A DNA stretch of 11,067 nucleotides from Clostridia bacterium (GCA_017399515.1 JAFQBZ010000059.1:1-11067); one strand, 5' to 3'. Counted from the first letter of the stretch, positions 1 to 7,825 are shown. Numbers and translations are program-made. Notes: generated from the sequence alone by a model not told the origin.

Positions 1-3000
1 AATCATTGATGAGTTAAAATCATAACTCATAATTTGTTCAATATAATCATCAAGTGGACTTCCTGAAATGTAAATGCCACAAATTTCCTTTTCTTTTTTA
101 AGCCTTTCCATTGTGTCATATTCTTTAAGATTTGGATAGTTAATAGTGATTGCCTCATCTTCAGCCATAATATCACTAAACATTGAAAATTGACCTGCAA
201 GTTTAGATTTTGCATCTTTTGCAGCCTGTGCCATAGCATTTTCATAAACCGCAATTAATTGACTTCTTGTTTTTCCAAAACAATCAAATGCACCTGAATA
301 AATAAATCCTTCAATTAAACGCTTATTTAAACCAAACTCAACTGTTCTTGATAAGAAGTTTTCAAGTGATTTATAAGGCCCATTCTTTTCTCTTTCTTCA
401 ATAATTTGGTCACAAATTGCACCACCAATTCCCTTGATAGCAGAAAGACCAAATCTAATATTTTCACCCTTAACAGAAAAAAGTGTTTTTGATTCATTAA
501 TATCTGGTGGAAGAATTGCAATATTTTCACTTTTTGCATAAGCCAAATATTTTTTAAGGTCATCAGATTTACTGATTCTGTTGTTTAAAGTTGCAGTTAA
601 AAATTCAGGTCTATAATAATATTTCATATACGCTGTTTGATATGTTACATACGAATAAGCAGCAGCGTGTGATTTATTGAACGCATAAGAACCAAATTTT
701 TCCATTTTGTCCCAAAGCGCGTTTGCAACTTCCGCAGAAACACCATTTTTAACACAACCTTCAACAGCAGGCTTTCCTAAGATTGATGGACAGCCATTAA
801 CAAAGACATCTCTTTCTTTTTGAAGGTCTTTAAGTTTCTTCTTACCCATCATTTTACGCACGGCGTCCGCACGCGCAAGTGTGTAACCAGCAAGCACTTG
901 AACAATTTTCATAACCTGCTCTTGATAAACAATAACACCATAAGTATAGTTCAAAACCGGTTCAAGTCTTGGGTCAACATAAGTAACATCTTCTGGGTGG
1001 TGTTTGTTATGAACGAAATCAGGAATAGTATCCATTGGTCCAGGACGATAAAGCGAAACGCCCGCAACAATGTCTTCAAGACAAGTTGGCTTAAGTTCTC
1101 TCATGAACTTTTGGAAACCGCCACTTTCAAGTTGGAACACGGCTGTTGTGTTTCCTGAAGCAATCATTTTGAACACATCAGGGTCATCATAAGTATTCTT
1201 TTCAAAAGAAACATCAATCCCACGATTCTCTTTAACATATTGAATCGCGAATTTAATATCGGATAAGTTGCAAAGACCCAAAAAGTCCATTTTAAGGTGA
1301 CCCAAATGTTCCATTTGTCCACCATTATATTGTGTGGTAATTTCTTCACCAGAGCGTGAAAGCGGAACAAAGTCATCAAGTGCCTGCTTACCAATAATAA
1401 CACCACAAGGGTGAACTGATGGCTGGCGTGGCATATCTTCAAGTTTGATAGCAATATCAACAACCTGCTTTAACTGTGGGTTGTTGTTATAAAGGTCAAC
1501 AAGTTCTTGAACAACATACTCATGTTCTCTGCCGGCATCTTTTGCACCAGGCTTTGCTTTATAAAAACCAAATACTTTTTTCAAAATGTAAGGTCTGCCA
1601 ACGGTGTTAGGAATCGCCTTTGTAATCTTATTTGTTTCAGCATAAGGAACACGCATCGCCCTTCCAACATCTTTAATGGCGTTTTTGGCAGCCATCATAC
1701 CAAGCGAAATAATCTTGATAACTCTTTCGCTTCCGTATTTTTGTCTTACATACTCAATAACATCTTGACGACGGCAGTCTTCAAAGTCAACATCGAAGTC
1801 AGGTGCAGATACACGGTCTGGGTTTAAGAATCTTTCAAAGAATAATCCAAAACGAAGTGGGTCAAGTTGAGTGATTCCCATTAAATATGCAATAACTGAA
1901 CCCGCACCAGAACCACGACCAGGTCCAACAGAAATACCCATTTTTCTTGCAGCATTGATATAATCCCAAACAATCAAATAATATTCAATGAAGCCCATTC
2001 TTGAAATAACACCAAGTTCATACTCAATTCTCTCAGTAAGTTCTTGTGTTACAACCGGATATTTTTCTTTAACACCCTGGTCAATAAGTTTTCGAATAAA
2101 TGTCATTGGGTCGTCACCATTTTCCGGAATATATCTTGGGAAAAGATAATGTCCATATTCAAAGTTATAGTTACATTTATCCATAATTTCAAGAGAGTTT
2201 AAAATCGACTCTTCATCAAAAAGTTGACACATTTCTTCATAAGTCTTGAAATAAAACTCATCAGTGTCAAATTTCATTCTGTCAGGGTCATCAACTGTCT
2301 TTTTCATATTAACGCACATTAAAATATCTTGCGCAACAGAATCTTCTTTTTCAAGATAATGCACATCGTTTGTTGCAACGGTTTTAACACCAATCTTTTT
2401 AGCAAGTGCATAAAGTTTTGGAAGCACATATTTTTCTTCTTTTAATGCGTGGTCTTGAACTTCAATATAAAAATCACCAGGTGCAAACATATTTTTTAAA
2501 CGAAGTGCAACTTTTTCAGCCTCATCATCAAGGTTATTAAGCAAATATTGTGGAATTGTTCCCGCGATACACGCAGACAAACAAATTAAACCTTCACTAT
2601 ACTCTTCAAGCAAATCATAATCAATTCTTGGCTTAAAATGAAAACCATCACGAAATGCTATCGCGTTGAGTTTTGAAATGTTTTCGTAACCTTTTTTGTT
2701 TTTAACAAGAAGAACCAAGTGTTGCAACTTCTCTCTTCCCTCATGAACTTTGTGGTTGTTGCAAACATAAAACTCACAGCCCAAGATTGGTTTCACAATT
2801 GGCTTGCCATGTTCTTTGTAATATGCTTCATCAAGTGAAACACACGCATCAAAGAATGTAACAGCACCATACATATTTCCGTGGTCAGTAACAGCAACAG
2901 CACGCATTCCAAGTTCTTTTGCCTTTTTTACAAGTGCATCAATTCTGGTCGCACCATCAAGAATTGAATATTCAGAGTGCAAATGCAAATGAACAAAGTT

Positions 3001-3153
3001 CTTTTCATTAATGAACCTTCTCATTTCTTCATGAGGTCTTTTGATTGCTTTTTTATGTTTAATTTCAGGAAGAATCTTTTTTCCATCTTCACTAGACTTA
3101 AACTTTGCACCCTTTTTATGCGTATAAAGTAGTGGTGAATATTTATTTGCCAT
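1..3153 (-). CDS. dnaE: DNA polymerase III subunit alpha, DnaE type (C-terminus beyond window)
   Basis: Replicative C-family DNA polymerase that extends primers as part of the polymerase III holoenzyme. 1051 codons are open with no stop before the window edge. Visible in order: a Lys-rich extension (1-52); a PHP domain with HLHLHSEYS at 55-63 and TDHG around H91; the polymerase core with PDFDVDF at 451-457 (catalytic D454, D456) and KMDFLGL (D623); FNKSHAAAY from F825; a helix-hairpin-helix (AIKGIGGA) near 900; and a beta-clamp binding motif QFSMF at 988-992. The last visible part, ISGSPLDDY, normally precedes the OB-fold, so roughly the last 100-150 residues are missing. All nine PHP metal-ligand positions look intact. 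The double ATG at 3156/3153 lies inside the end of whiA; 3153 is chosen because AGGAG is then six bases away. It is co-transcribed with whiA. Identity is very secure; whether it is the main or an accessory polymerase beside PolC is not visible here. Confidence 0.97.
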   Translation of the reverse strand, partial: MANKYSPLLYTHKKGAKFKSSEDGKKILPEIKHKKAIKRPHEEMRRFINEKNFVHLHLHSEYSILDGATRIDALVKKAKELGMRAVAVTDHGNMYGAVTFFDACVSLDEAYYKEHGKPIVKPILGCEFYVCNNHKVHEGREKLQHLVLLVKNKKGYENISKLNAIAFRDGFHFKPRIDYDLLEEYSEGLICLSACIAGTIPQYLLNNLDDEAEKVALRLKNMFAPGDFYIEVQDHALKEEKYVLPKLYALAKKIGVKTVATNDVHYLEKEDSVAQDILMCVNMKKTVDDPDRMKFDTDEFYFKTYEEMCQLFDEESILNSLEIMDKCNYNFEYGHYLFPRYIPENGDDPMTFIRKLIDQGVKEKYPVVTQELTERIEYELGVISRMGFIEYYLIVWDYINAARKMGISVGPGRGSGAGSVIAYLMGITQLDPLRFGLFFERFLNPDRVSAPDFDVDFEDCRRQDVIEYVRQKYGSERVIKIISLGMMAAKNAIKDVGRAMRVPYAETNKITKAIPNTVGRPYILKKVFGFYKAKPGAKDAGREHEYVVQELVDLYNNNPQLKQVVDIAIKLEDMPRQPSVHPCGVIIGKQALDDFVPLSRSGEEITTQYNGGQMEHLGHLKMDFLGLCNLSDIKFAIQYVKENRGIDVSFEKNTYDDPDVFKMIASGNTTAVFQLESGGFQKFMRELKPTCLEDIVAGVSLYRPGPMDTIPDFVHNKHHPEDVTYVDPRLEPVLNYTYGVIVYQEQVMKIVQVLAGYTLARADAVRKMMGKKKLKDLQKERDVFVNGCPSILGKPAVEGCVKNGVSAEVANALWDKMEKFGSYAFNKSHAAAYSYVTYQTAYMKYYYRPEFLTATLNNRISKSDDLKKYLAYAKSENIAILPPDINESKTLFSVKGENIRFGLSAIKGIGGAICDQIIEEREKNGPYKSLENFLSRTVEFGLNKRLIEGFIYSGAFDCFGKTRSQLIAVYENAMAQAAKDAKSKLAGQFSMFSDIMAEDEAITINYPNLKEYDTMERLKKEKEICGIYISGSPLDDYIEQIMSYDFNSSMI

Positions 3154-4114
3154 CATTTTCTCCTAATTCTTCTGCAAGTTTAATAATTTTGTCAAAACGC
3201 TGTGCAAGTGCACCTTTGCTAATTTTATTATTAAGTGCCATCAAAAGTTCTTTAAGTGAACCTTCAGGGTTGGCAATTCTTGCAAGTGCTGCTTCTGAAA
3301 GCGTTTCTGGCAAATTTTCAATACCAATTGTGTTTTGAATCACTTCAATAGCCCTCATTTGTTTAACTGCAGCATTAACGGCTTTGCCAATGTTTGCAGC
3401 AATACAGTTCACTTGCCTGTTTGTGTTGTTATTGACATCTCTTGTAACTTTTTGACTCATCAACTCTAAAAGTGATTTGTTTGCACCAAAAAGTTGAAGT
3501 GTGTCACAAATAAGTTCACTATTTTTAAGATATAAAACATAAAGTTCATTTCTTTCAACAATTTTTGGAAAGATATCAAAATTTGATAAAATTTCAGCAA
3601 TCATATCAACTTGTTCTTTTGAACTCATCACAATTTCAAAATGATATCCATATTTCCTTTTTTCAGCCCCTTCAGTTGGAACACTAACTGAACCTGAGCC
3701 TAAAAACACACCGGTTAAAAATGCCTGCATTTTCTTTTCATCAGCCACAAAACTTCTATCACAAACTTCAGAAAACAACATTTCACCTTCTTTATTAAAA
3801 CTAATAATTCCAATTTCTTTTAAAATTGTTTCGTTATAGTCTTCTTGAACTGAAAGTTCAAATCTTTCTTTTGTTTTGAAATTTTTAACAATTTGAACAA
3901 CATCAATATCAATATTTCCAAAAAGTTCATTAAGTTTTTGCTTTAAATATAAAATTACATTTTCGCTATCGTTAGACACAAAAAACGAAAGCCTTCCACT
4001 TGAAATAACCAAACTTCCAGCAGACAAAATCAAACCCTGAACAAGTGCCCTTGTTTCGGCTTTATGCACATTTTTCTTAATAATTTCATCTTTAACACTT
4101 TTTGAAAATGACAT
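3143..4114 (-). CDS. whiA: DNA-binding protein WhiA (sporulation/division regulator family)
   Basis: WhiA family protein of 323 residues, the usual length in Bacillota. The N-terminal half is a LAGLIDADG-homing-endonuclease-like fold without nuclease function: KAETRALVQGLILSAGSL at 18-35 and FLTGVFLGSGSVSVP at 132-146. The C-terminal half carries the family signature NRQVNCIAANIGKAVNAAVKQ at 232-252 and a helix-turn-helix region LPETLSEAALARIANPEGSLKEL at 268-290. In Streptomyces WhiA is a transcription factor for sporulation septation; in Bacillus it affects cell division and chromosome segregation. Some family positions differ here (NCIAAN where NCExAN is usual; ISKGALAQRF where KSgxxHR is usual), which may alter DNA contacts. 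AGGAG at 4123-4127 lies eight bases before the ATG. It heads a two-gene unit with dnaE, which it overlaps. Family assignment is secure; targets are unknown. Confidence 0.96.
   Translation of the reverse strand: MSFSKSVKDEIIKKNVHKAETRALVQGLILSAGSLVISSGRLSFFVSNDSENVILYLKQKLNELFGNIDIDVVQIVKNFKTKERFELSVQEDYNETILKEIGIISFNKEGEMLFSEVCDRSFVADEKKMQAFLTGVFLGSGSVSVPTEGAEKRKYGYHFEIVMSSKEQVDMIAEILSNFDIFPKIVERNELYVLYLKNSELICDTLQLFGANKSLLELMSQKVTRDVNNNTNRQVNCIAANIGKAVNAAVKQMRAIEVIQNTIGIENLPETLSEAALARIANPEGSLKELLMALNNKISKGALAQRFDKIIKLAEELGENDGK
3160..3164 (-). promoter_or_regulatory. Shine-Dalgarno AGGAG of dnaE, inside whiA
   Basis: AGGAG lies within the last codons of whiA. It is three bases from the ATG at 3156 and six from the ATG at 3153, favouring 3153 as the dnaE start. 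Its position inside the upstream reading frame suggests translational coupling of WhiA and DnaE synthesis. Confidence 0.75.
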
Positions 4115-4134
4115 ATCATAATCTCCTAACTTTA

Positions 4135-4162
4135 ATTATAATGTTTTTTCGATTTTATTCAA
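4135..4162 (-). promoter_or_regulatory. Sigma-A-type promoter of whiA-dnaE
   Basis: On the minus strand TTGAAT (4162-4157) is followed after 16 bases by a perfect TATAAT (4140-4135). The expected transcript start is about 4128, directly at the AGGAG of whiA, giving a leader of only some 14 bases. It sits immediately downstream of the terminator of the preceding unit, so whiA-dnaE appears to be a separate transcription unit. Confidence 0.75.
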
Positions 4163-4163
4163 T

Positions 4164-4194
4164 AAAAAAATGTCAAAATTATTTGACATTTTTT
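4164..4194 (-). terminator. Rho-independent terminator, probably bidirectional
   Basis: TGTCAAA (4171-4177), loop ATTA, TTTGACA (4182-4188), flanked by seven A on one side and six T on the other. On the minus strand the stem, extended by A:T pairs, ends in a T run, so it should stop transcripts coming from the murB-PHP unit. The symmetry means it would also work on the plus strand, though no plus-strand gene is seen. Confidence 0.85.
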
Positions 4195-4228
4195 AAGTAT
4201 AAATTATTTATATAGCAAAGCACGATTG

Positions 4229-5713
4229 TTATTCATCAATTGAACCAATAAACACCCCACCTCTGCCTTTCTTGTTTGCAGGTTTTGCTTGTTTTGGCTC
4301 TTCTTTCTTTTCCTGAACTTTTGGTTCTTCTTTGATAGATTCCATAAACGATTCTAAAGACCTTCCATTTTTGGTTGGGTCTGCTTTTGCTGGTGCTTTT
4401 GTTGCTGTGTTTTTAACGACATCAACCCCACTGTGAATAAGATGTGACTTTGCTGCCGGCTTTGGTGCTTCAGGTTTTGAAACCATAGTCGTATTTTTCT
4501 TTTGAAGAATGTTAAGCACTTTGTCATCTTCAGAAAGTTGAACTTCTTGTGTTTGTTGTGGTGCTTGAGTTTCAACAGTTTGTTCTTCAGTTTTTGCAAA
4601 ACTATCATCTTGCTCAAATAAATTGAAATTTTCAGCGTCATTAGATTTATCTTCTTGAACAAACGAGTCATCGTCAACTTTTTCATTTTGTGTGTCAAAC
4701 TCATTTCTAGTGTTTTCATTTAGATATTCTCTAGCATTTTTAATGAGTTCTTCGGTTTCAGTGAATGTTGTTCTAAACTTTTGATATTCATCAAACAAAT
4801 CATCACCGTCAGGCTCTTCTTCATAATGCAAACCTTTTTCTTTCGCAATTTGACGAAGTTTCCTTTCCATTTCGTCTGAAAGGTCGTTGGTGAACTCTGT
4901 TTTTCTAATTTCTTCAAGTTTTTCTTCTCTTTCTTCTTTTGCTTTTTGTTTTGCTTGATAAAGCCCATAATACTGTTCAATTTCAATATCATCTTCAGTT
5001 TTTTCATGCTCTTCAAGTTCAACATTTGCAATAAGTTCTTTTGGAATGTTATATTTTTTCACAATTCTCATTGCATTGTTCACAACACCCACATCTTCTC
5101 TTCTGTGAGCATCAGAAGAAATAACGAACATACAGCCACTTGCAATAAGTTCATTAACTTGCTCTTCTGTCCACTTGCAATGACGATTGTTAATTTCAAC
5201 CATAACACCTTTAAGTGCGCATGCTTTTCCAATTTTATAAAGGTCAGTTTTAAGCACCGAATCTAAATGTGAAACAATTGTAACAGGATATTTCTCAATC
5301 GCATTCAAAAATGCTCTTGTTGCTTTTGCAATAGACGCTTTGTCTTTCTTTTGAGTTCCAAAGAATCCTGCAAAGTTAGTTTTTATCATTCGATGATAAC
5401 CAATAACCAAAATATCAATTAATGAAACCACATCTTCATCAATATCAAGTGTTCCATCTTCAGCAATAATATCTGCCTCAATGCCAAGCAATACCTTAGT
5501 TTTTGACCATTTGTTAATTTCATCAATTTCTTCACGCGCTTTTAAAAGTTTAACAATGTTAGTTCCAAAGAAATGCTTAAAACTGTGGTCTGTTATTGCA
5601 ATTTCAACAAGCCCAAGTTCATTTGCTGTTATTGCCATTTGTTCAATGGTATTTTTTCCGTGAAAAAATCTGCTATATTTCGAATGAGTGTGAAGATCGG
5701 CTAAAAGTTTCAT
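4229..5713 (-). CDS. PHP-domain metal-dependent phosphatase-like protein with long disordered tail
   Basis: Residues 1 to about 235 form a PHP domain resembling the YcdX-type phosphatases. Likely metal ligands are all visible: H8 and H10 (DLHTHS), H18, H43 (TDHS), E79 (GIEAD), H107 (GYH), H149 (SHLD), D201 and H203 (SSDAH). A trinuclear metal site hydrolysing a phosphate ester is expected from the family; the substrate is unknown. The remaining ~260 residues are unusual: an acidic, Glu/Lys-rich probable coiled coil (about 235-330), an Asp/Glu/Gln-rich stretch, a Lys/Pro/Ala-rich region, and a distinct C-terminal end GRGGVFIGSIDE. The ATG at 5713 is chosen over a GTG at 5722 because that GTG is part of the ribosome site AGGTGA. 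The start lies 41 bases inside murB, implying coupling. PHP genes next to murB are known in Clostridia. The domain call is firm; the function is not. Confidence 0.88.
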   Translation of the reverse strand: MKLLADLHTHSKYSRFFHGKNTIEQMAITANELGLVEIAITDHSFKHFFGTNIVKLLKAREEIDEINKWSKTKVLLGIEADIIAEDGTLDIDEDVVSLIDILVIGYHRMIKTNFAGFFGTQKKDKASIAKATRAFLNAIEKYPVTIVSHLDSVLKTDLYKIGKACALKGVMVEINNRHCKWTEEQVNELIASGCMFVISSDAHRREDVGVVNNAMRIVKKYNIPKELIANVELEEHEKTEDDIEIEQYYGLYQAKQKAKEEREEKLEEIRKTEFTNDLSDEMERKLRQIAKEKGLHYEEEPDGDDLFDEYQKFRTTFTETEELIKNAREYLNENTRNEFDTQNEKVDDDSFVQEDKSNDAENFNLFEQDDSFAKTEEQTVETQAPQQTQEVQLSEDDKVLNILQKKNTTMVSKPEAPKPAAKSHLIHSGVDVVKNTATKAPAKADPTKNGRSLESFMESIKEEPKVQEKKEEPKQAKPANKKGRGGVFIGSIDE

Positions 5714-6599
5714 TAAAATCACCTACTTTTTCAATTTCAGGAACCAGCCAAACCCCAAACTGTTTTTCAACTTGAACTTGAACATAGCCAATAAGTCTTA
5801 AAAAATCAGCAATTGAACCACCTTTGTCGTTAACAAAAAAGTTAGCATGTTTGTTTGAAACCATAATTCCACCAATTCGAAAACCCTTAAGTCCAGACCT
5901 TTCAATATAAAAACCGGCAGACATTCCATTAACTTTTTTGAAAACCGAACCCAAAGATAATCCTAAAGGTTGGGTTTTTCCCCTCAAATAAGTAAACTTA
6001 TTTGTCAAGTTAATTATATCATACTCATTTTCATTTTCAAAGAAAAAAGAAGCCTCTAAAATAACAAATCTGCTTAAATTTGAAAAGTGATGCAAAAATT
6101 TAATTTCAGATTTCAAAATATCAAAAATTTCGCCATTTTCAAAAACCCTAATTTTTTCAAGATAATCTGAAATTGAATAACCAAAAGCCCCAGCGTTATT
6201 CATAATTGCCCCACCAATACTAGCCGGAATACCAATGAGTCCCTCAACTCCCTTAAGATTATTCCTTCTAACCATCTCACAAAATTTTGGAAGCAACACA
6301 CCAGCCGAAACTTTAACCCTGTTTCCAATCAATTGAAATTCTTCAACCATTTTTGATGTTATCACAAACACAACTTCTTTATCATCAACAACAAGCACAT
6401 TTGAAAGATTGCCAAGCACTTTAAACCTAACTTTGAGTTTGTAAAGTTTCATTATGATTTTTTCCAATTCACTTCTACTTTTTGGAAACACTGCAAGTTT
6501 AACTTTGATTCCCAGCCTTATTGAAGAAAGTTGTGAAAGGTCAAAATCAAAATGATGCTCAACTTTATTATTCATCAAAAATTGTTTGAATTTATCCAT
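5673..6599 (-). CDS. murB: UDP-N-acetylenolpyruvoylglucosamine reductase, divergent
   Basis: FAD-dependent cytoplasmic reductase that converts UDP-GlcNAc-enolpyruvate to UDP-MurNAc with NADPH, the second committed step of peptidoglycan synthesis. At 308 residues it fits the type II (Gram-positive) form. Seen: the FAD-binding region with GNLSNVLV (63-70) and GIPASIGGAIMNNAGAFG (123-140); LGSVFKK with the proton-donor Ser218; SGLKGFRIGG and VSNKHANFFVN; and VPEIE with the C-terminal Glu288. Several normally conserved positions are changed: GxGSN reads GNLSN, the early TxxxxGG reads SSIRLGI, and the FxYRxS motif reads FLHHFS, replacing the Tyr-Arg pair by two His. It begins 21 bases after the solute-binding-like gene, with an AAAGGG ribosome site, and overlaps the PHP gene. 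Family assignment is secure; whether catalysis is fully normal is open. Confidence 0.93.
   Translation of the reverse strand: MDKFKQFLMNNKVEHHFDFDLSQLSSIRLGIKVKLAVFPKSRSELEKIIMKLYKLKVRFKVLGNLSNVLVVDDKEVVFVITSKMVEEFQLIGNRVKVSAGVLLPKFCEMVRRNNLKGVEGLIGIPASIGGAIMNNAGAFGYSISDYLEKIRVFENGEIFDILKSEIKFLHHFSNLSRFVILEASFFFENENEYDIINLTNKFTYLRGKTQPLGLSLGSVFKKVNGMSAGFYIERSGLKGFRIGGIMVSNKHANFFVNDKGGSIADFLRLIGYVQVQVEKQFGVWLVPEIEKVGDFNETFSRSSHSFEI
5719..5724 (-). promoter_or_regulatory. Shine-Dalgarno AGGTGA of the PHP gene, inside murB
   Basis: AGGTGA with a five-base spacer to the ATG at 5713. It contains the GTG that would otherwise give a start three codons longer, and nothing like a ribosome site precedes that GTG. 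It lies within the murB reading frame. Confidence 0.7.
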
Positions 6600-6620
6600 A
6601 AAACAGCCCTTTAATTTTTA

Positions 6621-7760
6621 TCAAAATTTTTGAAGAGCGTTAATTTCATTTTCAGTAATAAAAACCTTCGGTGCAATGTAATTACCGAAATTTTGGGGTA
6701 TTATGTTTTGCATAATACCTGTTTTTTCACTTTTATTATCAATGTTTGTAACTGAAAATAAACCAGATTTCAAAATAATGTTTTGAGACTCAACGCTTGT
6801 TAAAAACTTCACAAAATCTTCAGCCACAAAAAGTTTATCATCTGAAAGATTTTTGCCAAGCATAACAAACTGAATCAAATCAGTAAAACCTAACACCTGC
6901 TCGATAATCAAATCACTCACCTTGCCCTGTGCTTCTCTATTTTTCATTCTAAACACATCTCGCTGAGTGCCAAGCAGTATAACACTTTCATCAGCAATAA
7001 ATTCACAGTATGCTGTATATGGTGATGTTCCGTTTTGATTTTCATTATAAGCATATTTTGAAACCGAACCTACTTCACTGTTATTATATGTTTTCAAAGC
7101 CATTTGTGGCATTAAATATTTATAATTTCCAAAACCTAACGAATAAACTGTTTTATCACTCTTTTTCCCTTTCACCACATAACCTGATGAAAATGCAATG
7201 CTTGAAAGTTTAATGTTATTAATATTCTCAATTTTTGCTTTTTCAAGTTTATCTCTTGTTGAAATTAAAAAGTATCCACCTTTGCACCATGGCACAGCAA
7301 ACTTCTTATCAGCAGATAAAATAACTTCTTTTGCTCCACTTTCAAAAATATCTTCATCGATGCTTGAAAATTCTCTAATATATGGTCTTAACTTTTCTGC
7401 CACCCCATAAGAACATGAAATAAGGTCAGGAAGTTCCCCTTTTTCTGCAAGTCCTAAACATTCATTTTCCGTTAAGTTTCTAACCATAAAGTAGACGCCT
7501 TTATTTTTCTTTTGATATTCCTTTGAAATTTCATTTAAAAGACTTGTTTTAGACCTGTTTCCTGCTTCAAATGAATCAATATTCCAAATCTCGATAATTC
7601 CTTGATATTTGCTCTTATTTCCCAAAAAAACACCATAAATATTCTGCAAATCTTGATTTTGTGATAGTTTTACACTTGGCAAAAAAATAATCAGCACAAT
7701 AACCAAAACTGAAATCAAAACTCGAAACACGATACTTTTTAAATTCTTCAATTTCTTCAT
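6621..7760 (-). CDS. Membrane-anchored extracellular solute-binding-like protein
   Basis: 379 residues resembling the family 1 (sugar-type) ABC transporter substrate-binding proteins. A basic N-terminus (MKKLKNLK) is followed by one strongly hydrophobic segment at about 9-29, so the rest should face outward. There is no lipobox Cys and no clear signal-peptidase I site, so an uncleaved anchor is likelier than a lipoprotein. The mature part begins with GIIEIWNIDSFEAGNRSK (54-71), continues with EYQKKNKGVYFMV and PDLISCSYGV (111-120), typical of the first lobe of these proteins, and VPWCKGGYFLIS (156-167), typical of the lobe crossover. No permease or ATPase gene is in the window, so it is an orphan here. 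It leads the unit with murB and the PHP gene. No Shine-Dalgarno precedes the ATG; a -10-like TAAAAT ends five bases upstream. The fold assignment is fairly sure; ligand and role (transport, sensing or wall-related) are unknown. Confidence 0.8.
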   Translation of the reverse strand: MKKLKNLKSIVFRVLISVLVIVLIIFLPSVKLSQNQDLQNIYGVFLGNKSKYQGIIEIWNIDSFEAGNRSKTSLLNEISKEYQKKNKGVYFMVRNLTENECLGLAEKGELPDLISCSYGVAEKLRPYIREFSSIDEDIFESGAKEVILSADKKFAVPWCKGGYFLISTRDKLEKAKIENINNIKLSSIAFSSGYVVKGKKSDKTVYSLGFGNYKYLMPQMALKTYNNSEVGSVSKYAYNENQNGTSPYTAYCEFIADESVILLGTQRDVFRMKNREAQGKVSDLIIEQVLGFTDLIQFVMLGKNLSDDKLFVAEDFVKFLTSVESQNIILKSGLFSVTNIDNKSEKTGIMQNIIPQNFGNYIAPKVFITENEINALQKF

Positions 7761-7798
7761 ATCAAATTTTATGAGTTTTTGCTAACTTTTATGAAAAT

Positions 7799-7825
7799 AA
7801 AAAAAGGCAATGATTATTGCCTTTT
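7799..7825 (-). terminator. Rho-independent terminator overlapping the stop codon of the upstream gene
   Basis: AAAAGGCAAT (7802-7811), loop GATT, ATTGCCTTTT (7816-7825): a 10-bp stem followed on the minus strand by a run of seven T. The first stem bases include two bases of the TAA stop of the deoxyribosyltransferase-like gene. It ends the uvrC unit and separates it from the solute-binding-like gene. Confidence 0.88.

Noticed and set aside
820..1827. Plus-strand open frames of about 106-112 codons within the dnaE region
   Set aside because: They lie opposite a continuous, highly conserved dnaE reading frame and encode no recognisable motif; they are antisense shadows.
1..3153. Possible frameshift or pseudogene in dnaE because no closed reading frame is found
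   Set aside because: Reading the frame from 3153 to 1 gives continuous conserved DnaE sequence; it simply lacks its stop because the window ends.
4115..4228. Possible small RNA or riboswitch in the gap between the PHP gene and whiA
   Set aside because: The interval is explained by a terminator and a promoter with a leader of about 14 bases; no further structure is visible.
4354..5031. Two extra minus-strand frames (Lys/Leu-rich) within the tail of the PHP gene
   Set aside because: They are out-of-frame readings of the repetitive Glu/Lys-rich tail, without ribosome sites or homology signals.
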